A stretch of 8,945 nt of DNA from Candidatus Auribacterota bacterium (lineage in GTDB: Bacteria; Auribacterota; UBA6266), in the NCBI GenBank assembly GCA_016933315.1, contig JAFGBE010000024.1, positions 1 to 8,945 of the forward strand, read 5' to 3'. The notes under the pieces are model-generated. The model searched no databases. It was not told the origin of the DNA and saw only the letters and a list, made by a program, of their open reading frames with translations. Below, one piece after another: positions 1-7,518 of this stretch. Every line of letters begins with the position of its first letter. The first letter of the stretch is position 1. A program made the position numbers and the translations under genes.

Positions 1-2
1 AC

Positions 3-887
3 GTGATAAGGGGCAAGGAGGACAAGGTAAAACTTATTGTTACCGCGCTTCTTGCGGGAGGCAATATTCTGATAGAGGATGTTCCCGGTGTTGGGAAGAC
101 GACCATGGCCAAGGCGCTTGCCATGTCCATCGGCGGGGTCTTCTCCAGGATACAGTTTACGCCCGACCTTCTGCCGGCCGATATCCTAGGCGGCTCCGTT
201 TATAATCCTAAAGAAGGCAGTTTTGTATTCAGGAAAGGCCCGATTTTTTCCAATATCATACTTGCCGATGAGATTAACAGGGCTTCTCCCAGGACACAGT
301 CAAGCCTGCTTGAGGCCATGAACGAGAAACAGGTTTCCCTTGACAGCAAGACTTATAAGCTTGACCCGCCTTTTCTTGTTGTAGCCACACAGAACCCGGT
401 GGAATATCACGGCACGTATCCGCTGCCGGAAGCCCAGCTTGACAGGTTTGCCGTGAGGATAGAAATGGGATATCCCGACACGCAGTATGAAGCCGCGATA
501 ATATTGGAGAGGGAAAAGGAAGACCCTTTACTTGACCTGAGACAGGTGATTTCCTGCGCCGATATCGTGAAAATCCAGAATGAGGTGAAGAAAGTCAAAG
601 TGGAGGAATCCATAGTCCAGTATATAATAAGGATAGCCAATTCCACCAGGACGGATGCCCATATAAAACTGGGAATATCGACGAGGGGCGCCTTGATGCT
701 GTTTATGTGCGCGCGGGCCAAGGCGTATATAGAGGGGCGTGATTATGTGATACCGGAAGATGTCAAGGAGATGGCGATGCCTGTGCTTCCTCACAGGCTT
801 GTGCTCAATACGAAATCCAGGTATTCCGGCGTAAAGAAAGAAAATGTCATCAGTGAGATACTTTCAAATACCGAAATCCCGGTTTAA
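3..887 (+). CDS. MoxR-family AAA+ ATPase (5' partial)
   Basis: MoxR AAA+ ATPases are chaperone-like ATPases that usually act on partner proteins with von Willebrand A-like domains, here probably the DUF58 protein encoded next. Numbering from the first in-frame GTG (position 3), visible motifs are Walker A DVPGVGKTT (26-34), Walker B ILADEINRA (86-94), sensor 1 VVATQNP (126-132), the arginine-finger segment LPEAQLDRF (141-149), and sensor 2 LGISTRG near residue 225, followed by the C-terminal lid. The family normally has about 30-40 residues before the helix that starts here (IRGKEDKVKLIVTALLAGG). The GTG at position 3 is therefore probably an internal Val codon and the true start lies left of the window. 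The gene ends in TAA and is followed 21 bp later by the DUF58 ATG, as first visible gene of a plus-strand operon. Family assignment is very secure; the substrate is unknown. Confidence 0.95.
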   Translation: MIRGKEDKVKLIVTALLAGGNILIEDVPGVGKTTMAKALAMSIGGVFSRIQFTPDLLPADILGGSVYNPKEGSFVFRKGPIFSNIILADEINRASPRTQSSLLEAMNEKQVSLDSKTYKLDPPFLVVATQNPVEYHGTYPLPEAQLDRFAVRIEMGYPDTQYEAAIILEREKEDPLLDLRQVISCADIVKIQNEVKKVKVEESIVQYIIRIANSTRTDAHIKLGISTRGALMLFMCARAKAYIEGRDYVIPEDVKEMAMPVLPHRLVLNTKSRYSGVKKENVISEILSNTEIPV

Positions 888-908
888 AAATACTGGTTGC
901 CGGCAAAA

Positions 909-2159
909 ATGCGCTTCAAATACGAATCCATAACCCTGAAATTTATCCGACGGTTAAGAAAGATATGGCAGGAACGCCTTACATCTTTCGGCAAAATACT
1001 TTTCTTTTTCCTTATTATTTCGTCAAGCTTCGGCAGCCTGAGCATAAGCGTTCCTTTTTATTTTCTCGCGTGCTGTATTTTCGGGATTTTTTTTATAACG
1101 GAAATATTTTCCGTTTTCATGCCGATGAAGGTCAGGCTGGAGGTTTCTTTCCCTGAGAGAGTCGTGTGCGATTCCGAATTCGAGGTTGAAATAACCATCG
1201 TGAATGAGGGGAAAAACTGCGTTTACGGTGTTTCCGCCTATCCTGTTTTCTCGGATTTAAAGCTGAATATGCAGGAGAAACCCGGCCCTGTATCCATCCC
1301 CGCCGGCGGGAAAGAGCTTGTCGTATGCAGGATGAAAGCTTCAAGGAGAGGCGTGTATGAAATAAAAAAACACCGTATCGAAACAGCTTTCCCTTTTGGT
1401 GTGTGGAATAAGATAGATGAGCTGAGCGTGAGTTTCTCGGTTGTTGTGTATCCGCGGTTCTGGCCGGTGTCGTCCGTTGATATCCCTGTTGGCAGGAGAT
1501 ATCAGCCGGGCGGTTTTATGATGTCGTCCAATATAGGCGATTCAATGGAATATATAGGCGACAGGGAATATGTCGAGGGGGACTTGATACGCAATATCCA
1601 CTGGAACGCGTGGGCGCGCCTCGGCAAGCCGGTGGTCAAGGAATTCATGGAAGAATATTTCTGCAGGATCGCGCTTATACTCGATACTTTTGTTGGATAC
1701 GGGAAAAGCAGCAGGGAGAAAAAAGAGTGTTTTGAATCGGCGGTTTCCGTTACGGCGTCCATAGCCGATGTTCTGGCCAGGAAAGAATACATTGTGGATA
1801 TTTTTGCTCACGGGTCGGAATTATATTACCTGAGGGCCGGCAGGAGTTTCGCGTATTTCGAGAACATTCTTGACCTGCTGTCATGTGTTGACTCCAGCCC
1901 GAAAAACAACATAGTCAACCTTGCCGGTATGCTCGAAGACGATTTGCCCGCCATCACGACTTTTGTGATAATCTTTCTGGGGTGGGACGGCGAGAAAGAA
2001 AGGTTCTGCAAGCATGTTGTCGAAAGCGGGTGCGCGTTAAAGAGAATTATAATAACCGATGAGGATTTCAGGCTTGACCCCGATGCCGCTTCCGATGAGA
2101 TAGGGGAAGCTTTAATACTCGGGAAAAACGACATCAAAGGGAAGGTCGATGTTATTTAG
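909..2159 (+). CDS. DUF58 domain membrane protein, MoxR partner
   Basis: This is a DUF58-family protein, a usual genomic partner of MoxR ATPases; the molecular role is not settled. Numbering from ATG 909, two closely spaced hydrophobic segments (about 25-65) form an N-terminal membrane hairpin, followed by a beta-rich extracytoplasmic or linker region. The DUF58 signature follows: REYVEGD (219-225), then NIHWNAWARLGKPVVKEF with His231-Trp232. After it comes a von Willebrand A-like fold beginning IALILDT (Asp259). The MIDAS motif is degenerate: Asp259 is followed by TFVG rather than the DxSxS pattern, so metal binding there is doubtful. An alternative start is TTG at 897, adding four residues; neither start has a good Shine-Dalgarno, so ATG was preferred. 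The gene lies 8 bp upstream of the transglutaminase gene and is in the same operon as moxR. Length (about 417 aa) is normal for the family. Confidence 0.92.
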   Translation: MRFKYESITLKFIRRLRKIWQERLTSFGKILFFFLIISSSFGSLSISVPFYFLACCIFGIFFITEIFSVFMPMKVRLEVSFPERVVCDSEFEVEITIVNEGKNCVYGVSAYPVFSDLKLNMQEKPGPVSIPAGGKELVVCRMKASRRGVYEIKKHRIETAFPFGVWNKIDELSVSFSVVVYPRFWPVSSVDIPVGRRYQPGGFMMSSNIGDSMEYIGDREYVEGDLIRNIHWNAWARLGKPVVKEFMEEYFCRIALILDTFVGYGKSSREKKECFESAVSVTASIADVLARKEYIVDIFAHGSELYYLRAGRSFAYFENILDLLSCVDSSPKNNIVNLAGMLEDDLPAITTFVIIFLGWDGEKERFCKHVVESGCALKRIIITDEDFRLDPDAASDEIGEALILGKNDIKGKVDVI

Positions 2160-2167
2160 GTGCGGAT

Positions 2168-4084
2168 ATGGATGTAGCTTATAAAAAAACAGGTTATATT
2201 TTTTCGTATTTGATAGTTTTCCTGAGCGCACTTTATCCGTCTATTACCATGGGTTCGGTCATGTTTCCCGCGGTCGTCCTCCCGGTTCTGATTTTACTTT
2301 TCAGGGCAAAAAAACCTCTTCTGCGGTTTAACGTTAATTTTATGACCTATATGTATTTATCCATTCCTTTTGTCCTGCTGTTGAGGTTTTATCCTTCGGA
2401 TGTCGACAACGGGTTTATAATGGCGCGCCTTGCGTATGTTCTTTCCCAGTATCTTGTTTCTGTCCAGATAATGCACCTGGCGAATCCGCAGAGGAACAGC
2501 AGAGAGATGATATTTTTCTGTTCGGTAATGTGCATAATCTGCGCGCAGGATGTCTATGATTCGAATCTGCTGCTGCACTCGCTGATGATGTCGGCTTTCT
2601 TTATTTCGTTTTTCTTTTTTATTAACCTGAGGGCCGCCAGGAACCTGAAAGGCGGCGTGAAAGCGAAATATTATCTTATCATAAGCCTTGCGGTGATTTT
2701 TTCGTATCTCGCCGTTTCCCTCGCTGTTTTCTCTTTCAGGGCTTTTTACTGGCCGGTTGAAAATTATATGATGAGGTTCCTGTGGAGCAACAATATTTCC
2801 AGGAGCATTGACAATGCTTTTACGGGAAATTCCATGATAGGCAGCCTGCCTGAATTCCTGTGGAAGTTCAACCAGAATAACGTATGCCTGCGGATTTTTG
2901 CCGAAAAAAATCCTGAATACCTCAGGGGTAAATCATATCTTTATTATTCCCGCGGCGTATGGAGAAATCCCGAGGGCGGGGACAGATATTTGCCTTTTGC
3001 CGGGTCGGGCAAAGAAAACAGCTTTGCGGTTTCCGCGGACGGGGAAAAGAAAGAATTGCGGCAAATCTCCGTATTCAAGGATTCGGACCTTAGCAGGACG
3101 ATTTTTTACGGGGAATATCCGTTCAGGATTATTTCCTGCGCTGATAAGATGAAGGTTGACGCTTTCGGAAATATTTCCGACATGTCCGGCAAGCCCGCTA
3201 TTTCTTACCGCATTGATGAATTACAGCAAAACGATTTTGGTCTAAAGCCTTCCCAGTGCCTTGAAGTGCCGGGTTATCTTAAGGAAAAAATCAGGGAAAA
3301 GGCGCTGGAAATATCAGGAGAAGAAAGAGACAAAGAAAAGATAGCCGGCTTGATAGTGAGATATTTCCATGATAACTATGATTACAAGCTGGGAGTCCCT
3401 TTGTCGAGGGAGTTTGACCCTGTGGAAGAATTCCTTTTCAATATGAAAAAAGGGCATTGTGAATATTTCGCTTCTTCTGCTGTCCTTCTGCTGAGGTCTC
3501 TGGATATCCCCGCGGCATATGTGACCGGTTTTCTCGTCACGGAAAAAAATGCGCCCGGCAATTACTGGATTGCGAGAAATAAAGACGCCCATGCGTGGGT
3601 TGAGGCTTATTTCGAGGGAGCCGGCTGGCAGGTTGTGGAGCCGACGCCTCCTTCCGCCATGCCGGCTTTAACAGGGAAGAAGAAACCCTTCAGCGATTAT
3701 TATGATGTCGCGGTTCTAAGGTTCCAGCAGCTGGCGGACAGGTTTAACAGGGAAGGGATATTCTGGTTCGTCAACACTCTTTTCTTTAAGGTTCTTATAG
3801 TTATTCTGTTTATCTGGTATTTCGGGAAAATGATCTTTAAAAAGCTGTTATCCTTAAGGAGGAAACCGGCTGCTTTTTACAGCGTTCCTGACGGTATTCA
3901 GGGTCTGAGGATAAAATATCTTGCTATGGAAAAAGAATTAAGGCGCAGGGGCGTAATAAGGGATAAATGCCAGACGTTGTCTGAGTTTTCGGATAAGATT
4001 TCAGGTTCCGGTATTGAAGAAAAGGAAAAGGCTGAATATATTAGTTTTATCAGGGAATATATAATAAAACGGTATAATGTCTGA
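2168..4084 (+). CDS. TgpA-like membrane transglutaminase/protease (DUF3488-TGc-DUF4129 type)
   Basis: This is a multi-pass membrane protein with a papain-like transglutaminase core, of the TgpA type usually encoded after moxR and DUF58 genes. About six N-terminal TM segments span residues 8-200. A region without TM segments follows, then the transglutaminase core: Cys431 in GHCEYFASSA, His475 in DAHAWVEAYF, and the third catalytic position in WQVVEPTPP (Glu491), with spacing normal for the family. A last TM helix lies at about 530-555. A cytoplasmic C-terminal tail, about 580-635, resembles DUF4129 (IKYLAMEKELRRRG ... TLSEFSDKI). The acidic third residue is Glu rather than the commoner Asp; other transglutaminase-like proteins also have Glu here, so activity is not excluded. 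ATG 2168 is preceded by AGG seven bases upstream and lies 8 bp after the DUF58 stop. The extracytoplasmic substrate, probably an envelope protein or peptidoglycan peptide, is unknown. Confidence 0.92.
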   Translation: MDVAYKKTGYIFSYLIVFLSALYPSITMGSVMFPAVVLPVLILLFRAKKPLLRFNVNFMTYMYLSIPFVLLLRFYPSDVDNGFIMARLAYVLSQYLVSVQIMHLANPQRNSREMIFFCSVMCIICAQDVYDSNLLLHSLMMSAFFISFFFFINLRAARNLKGGVKAKYYLIISLAVIFSYLAVSLAVFSFRAFYWPVENYMMRFLWSNNISRSIDNAFTGNSMIGSLPEFLWKFNQNNVCLRIFAEKNPEYLRGKSYLYYSRGVWRNPEGGDRYLPFAGSGKENSFAVSADGEKKELRQISVFKDSDLSRTIFYGEYPFRIISCADKMKVDAFGNISDMSGKPAISYRIDELQQNDFGLKPSQCLEVPGYLKEKIREKALEISGEERDKEKIAGLIVRYFHDNYDYKLGVPLSREFDPVEEFLFNMKKGHCEYFASSAVLLLRSLDIPAAYVTGFLVTEKNAPGNYWIARNKDAHAWVEAYFEGAGWQVVEPTPPSAMPALTGKKKPFSDYYDVAVLRFQQLADRFNREGIFWFVNTLFFKVLIVILFIWYFGKMIFKKLLSLRRKPAAFYSVPDGIQGLRIKYLAMEKELRRRGVIRDKCQTLSEFSDKISGSGIEEKEKAEYISFIREYIIKRYNV

Positions 4085-4090
4085 AAGGGC

Positions 4091-4095
4091 GGAGG
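4091..4095 (+). promoter_or_regulatory. Shine-Dalgarno GGAGG for the PHP-kinase gene
   Basis: GGAGG lies 4 nt before ATG 4100 but only 1 nt before the in-frame TTG at 4097. This spacing decides in favour of ATG 4100 as the start. Confidence 0.75.
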
Positions 4096-4099
4096 TTTG

Positions 4100-5611
4100 A
4101 TGCTTCTTGAATTGCATTGCCATACTAATAAACATTCTTCATGCAGTAAAATAAGTCCTGTGGAACTTGCCGGGAAAGTTTCCGGGAAACACCTGCAGGG
4201 CATGGTGATTACGGAACACCGGTATTTATGGACACCCGCGGAAATAAGCGATTTGCGCAAAGAAGCTTCAGTAGGGGATGATTTTTTGATATTGTCCGCC
4301 CAGGAAGTTTCCACGGAAATAGGGCATGTCCTTGTGTTCGGCGCGCCTGAAAGCATAGAGAAAGAAACGACGCTTAAGGAGCTGAGGACTGTCTGGCCTG
4401 ATGCCGCTCTGGTGTGGGCGCATCCTTTCAGGGACGGGAGGGTGCCCGATGCGAAATATTTCTTGAGCGCTGATATTGATGCGGTTGAGATTTTCAGCGG
4501 GAACCACACCGCCCGCGAAAACGTGCTCGGCCTGTCGTTCTGGCATACTCATAAATTTACGGCGGTCGCGGGAAGCGATACTCATTCATCCGGGTTTTCC
4601 GCCATATTGCCTACACAATTCGACCATCCGGTCCGCGGCATAAAGGAACTGGCGGCGGAAATCAAGGCCGGCCGGTGCCGACCTTTTTTTAAGGAGATAC
4701 CGAAGTCAGGCAGCAACATAACCGTTACCGAGCTCACATTGGGGACAAAGGGGGATGATGAATTCCGCGACAGGATAATTTTAAAACAGGTTACCGACGC
4801 GAAAAAATGGAAGAAACTGGAGGAATCCACGAAGATATTGCAGGAGGTTTATTCGCGGGGTTTCGGAAAAGGGACTTTCAGGGTGCCTTCCGTTATTGAT
4901 AAAGACGAAGGGAAGATGCTGGTGATGGAAGAAGGGCAAAGGGGGAGAAGCCTTTTTGATCTCCTTGTGAACATAAACCCTGATATCGGGCGTAATTATT
5001 TTGACTTGTCGGCAAAATGGCTCGCGCGCCTGCATTCTTTAAAGCTCGGACTCGGCAGTGCCGGGGAGACGGCGGAAAAAGAAAAGAAAAGGGCCGAATC
5101 ATATTTGAAAGCGTTCTTAAGCACGGGAAATCCTCATGAGGCCGAAGCCGGTAAATTGATAAAATTCGTCAAAGAGCGTGAAGATGAATTCTTCAGGAAG
5201 GATGTCTCCTCATTCATACAGAATCACGGAGATTATCATCCGAAGAATATAATAATAGGCCAGGATTTAACCCATGATATCAGCACTTTGTTTGTATCGG
5301 TGATTGATTTCGGGAATTCGGTGAGGTTTTTGAAAGAATATGATATCGGGTATTTTCTCTCCCAGTTTTCTTCTCAGTTGGGTTCTCTCCCCGGGATAAA
5401 AGAACTCTATCCCGAGGAACGGTTCCTGAGGTCTTATGCCCGGGAGGCCGGGGTGGAAGACGGCAGGATATTTATGAAGAGAGTTAATTTCTTCAAAATA
5501 AGGGCCAATTTAAGCATAGCCGCTTATTTTATTAAAGTGGGAAAGGGCGACAGCCCTGAGATGGATAGGTTGATGTCGGAATCAGAGGATATTTATCAGC
5601 GGATTGCATGA
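4100..5611 (+). CDS. PHP-domain phosphoesterase fused to an APH/choline-kinase-type phosphotransferase
   Basis: This 503-residue protein joins two enzymes. Residues 1-200 form a PHP metallophosphoesterase: ELHCHT (His6, His8), ITEH (Glu39, His40), AQEV (Glu69), GHVLVFG (His76), WAHPF (His108), VEIFSGN (Glu130) and AGSDTH (Asp160, His162) supply a complete-looking metal site. The segment around 125-200 looks like the PHP-associated C-terminal region. Residues about 205-500 form an aminoglycoside-phosphotransferase-like kinase fold: candidate ATP-binding Lys229 in IILKQ, hinge MEEGQ (276-280), LARLH (308-312), Brenner motif HGDYHPKN (376-383, catalytic Asp378, Asn383), and VIDFGNS (401-407, metal-binding Asp403). 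No signal peptide or TM segment is seen, so it should be cytoplasmic. It sits 15 bp after the transglutaminase gene and overlaps the sixA-like gene by 4 bp. Known APH relatives phosphorylate small molecules, and PHP enzymes hydrolyse phosphoesters. The substrate of either half cannot be told from sequence. The fusion is a single uninterrupted frame. Confidence 0.9.
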   Translation: MLLELHCHTNKHSSCSKISPVELAGKVSGKHLQGMVITEHRYLWTPAEISDLRKEASVGDDFLILSAQEVSTEIGHVLVFGAPESIEKETTLKELRTVWPDAALVWAHPFRDGRVPDAKYFLSADIDAVEIFSGNHTARENVLGLSFWHTHKFTAVAGSDTHSSGFSAILPTQFDHPVRGIKELAAEIKAGRCRPFFKEIPKSGSNITVTELTLGTKGDDEFRDRIILKQVTDAKKWKKLEESTKILQEVYSRGFGKGTFRVPSVIDKDEGKMLVMEEGQRGRSLFDLLVNINPDIGRNYFDLSAKWLARLHSLKLGLGSAGETAEKEKKRAESYLKAFLSTGNPHEAEAGKLIKFVKEREDEFFRKDVSSFIQNHGDYHPKNIIIGQDLTHDISTLFVSVIDFGNSVRFLKEYDIGYFLSQFSSQLGSLPGIKELYPEERFLRSYAREAGVEDGRIFMKRVNFFKIRANLSIAAYFIKVGKGDSPEMDRLMSESEDIYQRIA

Positions 5612-6096
5612 TGGGCATTATCGATAAAAAATGTACGAGGCTCTATCTGGCAAGGCACGGCGCCGCAGTTCCCGAGGCGGAGAATCCCGAAAAACCGTTG
5701 TCTGACGTGGGTAAATACGAGACGGTTAAGGTTGCGGAATCCCTGTGCGGCTTTATGGTGCCGCCCGATGAGATCTGGCATAGCGCCAAGCTGCGGGCAA
5801 GGCAGACGGCGGAGATTTTCAAGGAATTGCTGCGCGTCAGGAAATGTTTTGAGAAAAAAAGCCTTTCGCCCAATGACGACCCCCTGAAGCTTATGTCTGA
5901 TCTGTCGAAAACATCGAAGAATATCATGGTGGTAAGCCATATCCCTTTTGTTGAAAGGGCCGCCTGCCTTTTGCTGGGGGAGGAGAAAGGGCTGAGGCCT
6001 GTTTCTTTCGACACGTCTTCGGTCGCGTGTTTCAAAAAGAGCGCCGGGGAGGAAAAGTGGAGCCTCGAATGGCTTGTTACGCCCGACGTTATTTGA
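5608..6096 (+). CDS. sixA: SixA-like phosphohistidine phosphatase (histidine phosphatase superfamily)
   Basis: This histidine phosphatase-superfamily protein is close in length (162 aa) and layout to SixA, which dephosphorylates phosphohistidine. The catalytic RHG motif is LARHG (Arg16, His17). The second conserved block is HSAKLRARQTAEIF (58-71, Arg63/Arg65), and the second catalytic His is His111 in VVSHIPFVERAA. It has no signal peptide or TM segment and should be cytoplasmic. Its ATG overlaps the stop of the PHP-kinase gene (ATGA, 4 bp), implying translational coupling; a second ATG at 5611 would remove one residue. The nearest purine-rich stretch is too far upstream to be a good Shine-Dalgarno, which also fits coupling. 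The stop codon lies inside the 3' end of the convergent phosphatase gene. A phosphoprotein or small phosphoester target is possible; phosphohistidine specificity is inferred from SixA similarity only. Confidence 0.85.
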   Translation: MMGIIDKKCTRLYLARHGAAVPEAENPEKPLSDVGKYETVKVAESLCGFMVPPDEIWHSAKLRARQTAEIFKELLRVRKCFEKKSLSPNDDPLKLMSDLSKTSKNIMVVSHIPFVERAACLLLGEEKGLRPVSFDTSSVACFKKSAGEEKWSLEWLVTPDVI

Positions 6097-7459
6097 TGTC
6101 GATTGATATCAGCAGTATGTCATCCTGGAAGTCGCCGCCGCTGAAGTCCTTTAATCGGTTTATGAGTTTTTGGTTGAACGACAGCGCGTCTGCCTGATGA
6201 TTGTCCCCGATGAATTCTTCCAGGCGCCTGATGCCGAATTCTTCTTTGTCTTTGTTCATCGCTTCGTTCACGCCGTCTGTGAAAAGCAGGATTTTATCCT
6301 TCTGTTCAAACCCGGTTTTTAATTCGTGGATTTTCTCTTCTTCTATCATTATGCCCATCAGGGTTGCCTGGGGTTCAAGCCTTGTTATGTCGGAATCGGA
6401 TATCCTGTATATATATTGCGGCGGGTGGCCGTAATTTGAGTAGGAAAGCGTCTTTTTCCCGAAATCAAGCAGGCAGCAGAAGGCGCTCAGGAACATATCC
6501 GTGCCTTCGAACGACTTGACGATGAAATCATTCATCTCCTTGAGCAGTATTCCCGGGTCTTTGTGTTCCTGCGCGAGGCGTTCGAATTCCGTATGGAGCC
6601 TGTTTACGAGAAGGGCGGCCGATACCCCGTGCCCGGTCACGTCGCATATGATGAATATGATTTTATCGTTGTCGATAAAGTGGAATTTGGCGTAATCTCC
6701 GCCGACATAGTTCATAGGGATGTAAGTCACCGCTATGTCCGCTTTGTCCATGCTGATGGATTTCGGGATAAGAGTGCTGTGGACCCTGTCCGCGAGCTCC
6801 AGTTCTTTCTGCATCTGGATATTCTGCAGTTCATTTTCTTTAAGGAGTATGTAGTTCTGGATTTCTCTTGTGAGTTCTTTTTTTCTTATTACCGCGCAGA
6901 AGATGAATCCGAGAAAAATGAAGATTATGCCGTCAAAAAGCATTTGCGGGCTTTTGACCGCGCGCATGACTTCGGGCATGTATTTTTCCAGGTGGAAAAG
7001 GAGTATTGAGTAAGCGGCCATGTGCATGAAAGTTATCGGTATGAGGTCAAGCGCTGTCCACGGGATGGTGAACGAGACGAAAAACAGCATGAACATGTAA
7101 AGGGCCGGGCCTATTTCTATATAATTTGAATAAATGATATGCAGCTTGGTTATGTTGATTAACAGGAAAACGGTGAACAGCATGGCTATGAGCTTCGCGG
7201 ACCTCATGGTTTTTGTTTTTTTGTTCAGGAAAAGCACGATACCGCTGCTGATGAGGACTACGGCCATTATGGGAATTTCATCTGTCCTGAAATCGTAGGG
7301 ATAAAAAATGTAACTTAAGAGATTGCCGATAAAAAAAAGTATTATCGTAAGCAGCGTGAACAGCTGTATCCTGCTTTTTATGAGTATTGTCTGGTCCTTC
7401 AGGAAAGAATCCAGGTAAGGCTCAAGCACCGGGTACATTTTTTTAATCATAGGCTGCAT
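6089..7459 (-). CDS. Membrane-anchored SpoIIE/RsbU-type PP2C serine phosphatase
   Basis: This signalling phosphatase probably dephosphorylates Ser/Thr phosphoproteins, typically anti-anti-sigma factors in this family. Six TM helices lie near residues 32-53, 62-79, 87-104, 117-135, 137-156 and 175-192. A charged helical, likely coiled-coil linker (193-228) leads into the motif ADRVHSTLIP. The PP2C domain (about 240-455) has YVGGDYAKF (metal-ligand Asp255), CDVTGHGVSAAL (Asp273, His277), SNYGHPPQY (341-349), LLFTDGVNEA (Asp395) and DFQDDILLI (Asp446/Asp447). In the first motif the second acidic residue often seen (GGDyyD) is Lys258, while the core Asp255 is kept. The membrane half resembles no named sensor I recognise, so the stimulus is unknown. 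ATG 7459 was chosen as the first Met; an alternative is Met4, and no Shine-Dalgarno precedes either. The 3' end overlaps the convergent sixA-like gene by 8 bp. No anti-sigma kinase or STAS partner is in the window. Confidence 0.92.
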   Translation of the reverse strand: MQPMIKKMYPVLEPYLDSFLKDQTILIKSRIQLFTLLTIILFFIGNLLSYIFYPYDFRTDEIPIMAVVLISSGIVLFLNKKTKTMRSAKLIAMLFTVFLLINITKLHIIYSNYIEIGPALYMFMLFFVSFTIPWTALDLIPITFMHMAAYSILLFHLEKYMPEVMRAVKSPQMLFDGIIFIFLGFIFCAVIRKKELTREIQNYILLKENELQNIQMQKELELADRVHSTLIPKSISMDKADIAVTYIPMNYVGGDYAKFHFIDNDKIIFIICDVTGHGVSAALLVNRLHTEFERLAQEHKDPGILLKEMNDFIVKSFEGTDMFLSAFCCLLDFGKKTLSYSNYGHPPQYIYRISDSDITRLEPQATLMGIMIEEEKIHELKTGFEQKDKILLFTDGVNEAMNKDKEEFGIRRLEEFIGDNHQADALSFNQKLINRLKDFSGGDFQDDILLISIDIK

Positions 7460-7486
7460 GTATTATTTATAGAAGAAAATCGGTTT

Positions 7487-7515
7487 TATATAAAGTCTTT
7501 TTTAACAAAAGTCAT
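7487..7515 (-). promoter_or_regulatory. Possible sigma70-type promoter of the SpoIIE-type phosphatase gene
   Basis: On the minus strand, ATGACT (7515-7510, 4/6 to TTGACA) and TATATA (7492-7487, 4/6 to TATAAT) are separated by 17 nt. The inferred start near 7480 would give a leader of about 20 nt without a Shine-Dalgarno. The -10 overlaps the 10-bp palindrome TTTATATAAA (7485-7494). In such AT-rich DNA this match is weak. Confidence 0.35.
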
Positions 7516-7518
7516 TTC

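Noticed and set aside
897..908. TTG 897 as start of the DUF58 protein
   Set aside because: It adds only four residues and has no better ribosome binding site than ATG 909, so ATG was preferred. It cannot be fully excluded.
1302..1312. GC-rich CCGCCGGCGGG palindrome-like stretch
   Set aside because: It lies inside the DUF58 coding region, encodes Ala-Gly-Gly in frame, and has no T-tract or promoter context.
3898..4509. A 203-codon open frame on the minus strand
   Set aside because: It runs antisense to the end of the transglutaminase gene and the PHP domain, both with clear motifs. It has no family features or Shine-Dalgarno and is a codon-bias shadow.
6084..6101. Hairpin CGACGT/ATGTCG at the convergent gene ends as a possible bidirectional terminator
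   Set aside because: The stem is only 6 bp with one G-T wobble, and there is no T-tract on either side.
6563..7009. A 148-codon plus-strand open frame inside the SpoIIE-type phosphatase gene
   Set aside because: It is antisense to the PP2C motifs and TM helices of a convincing gene, and its translation shows no recognisable domain.
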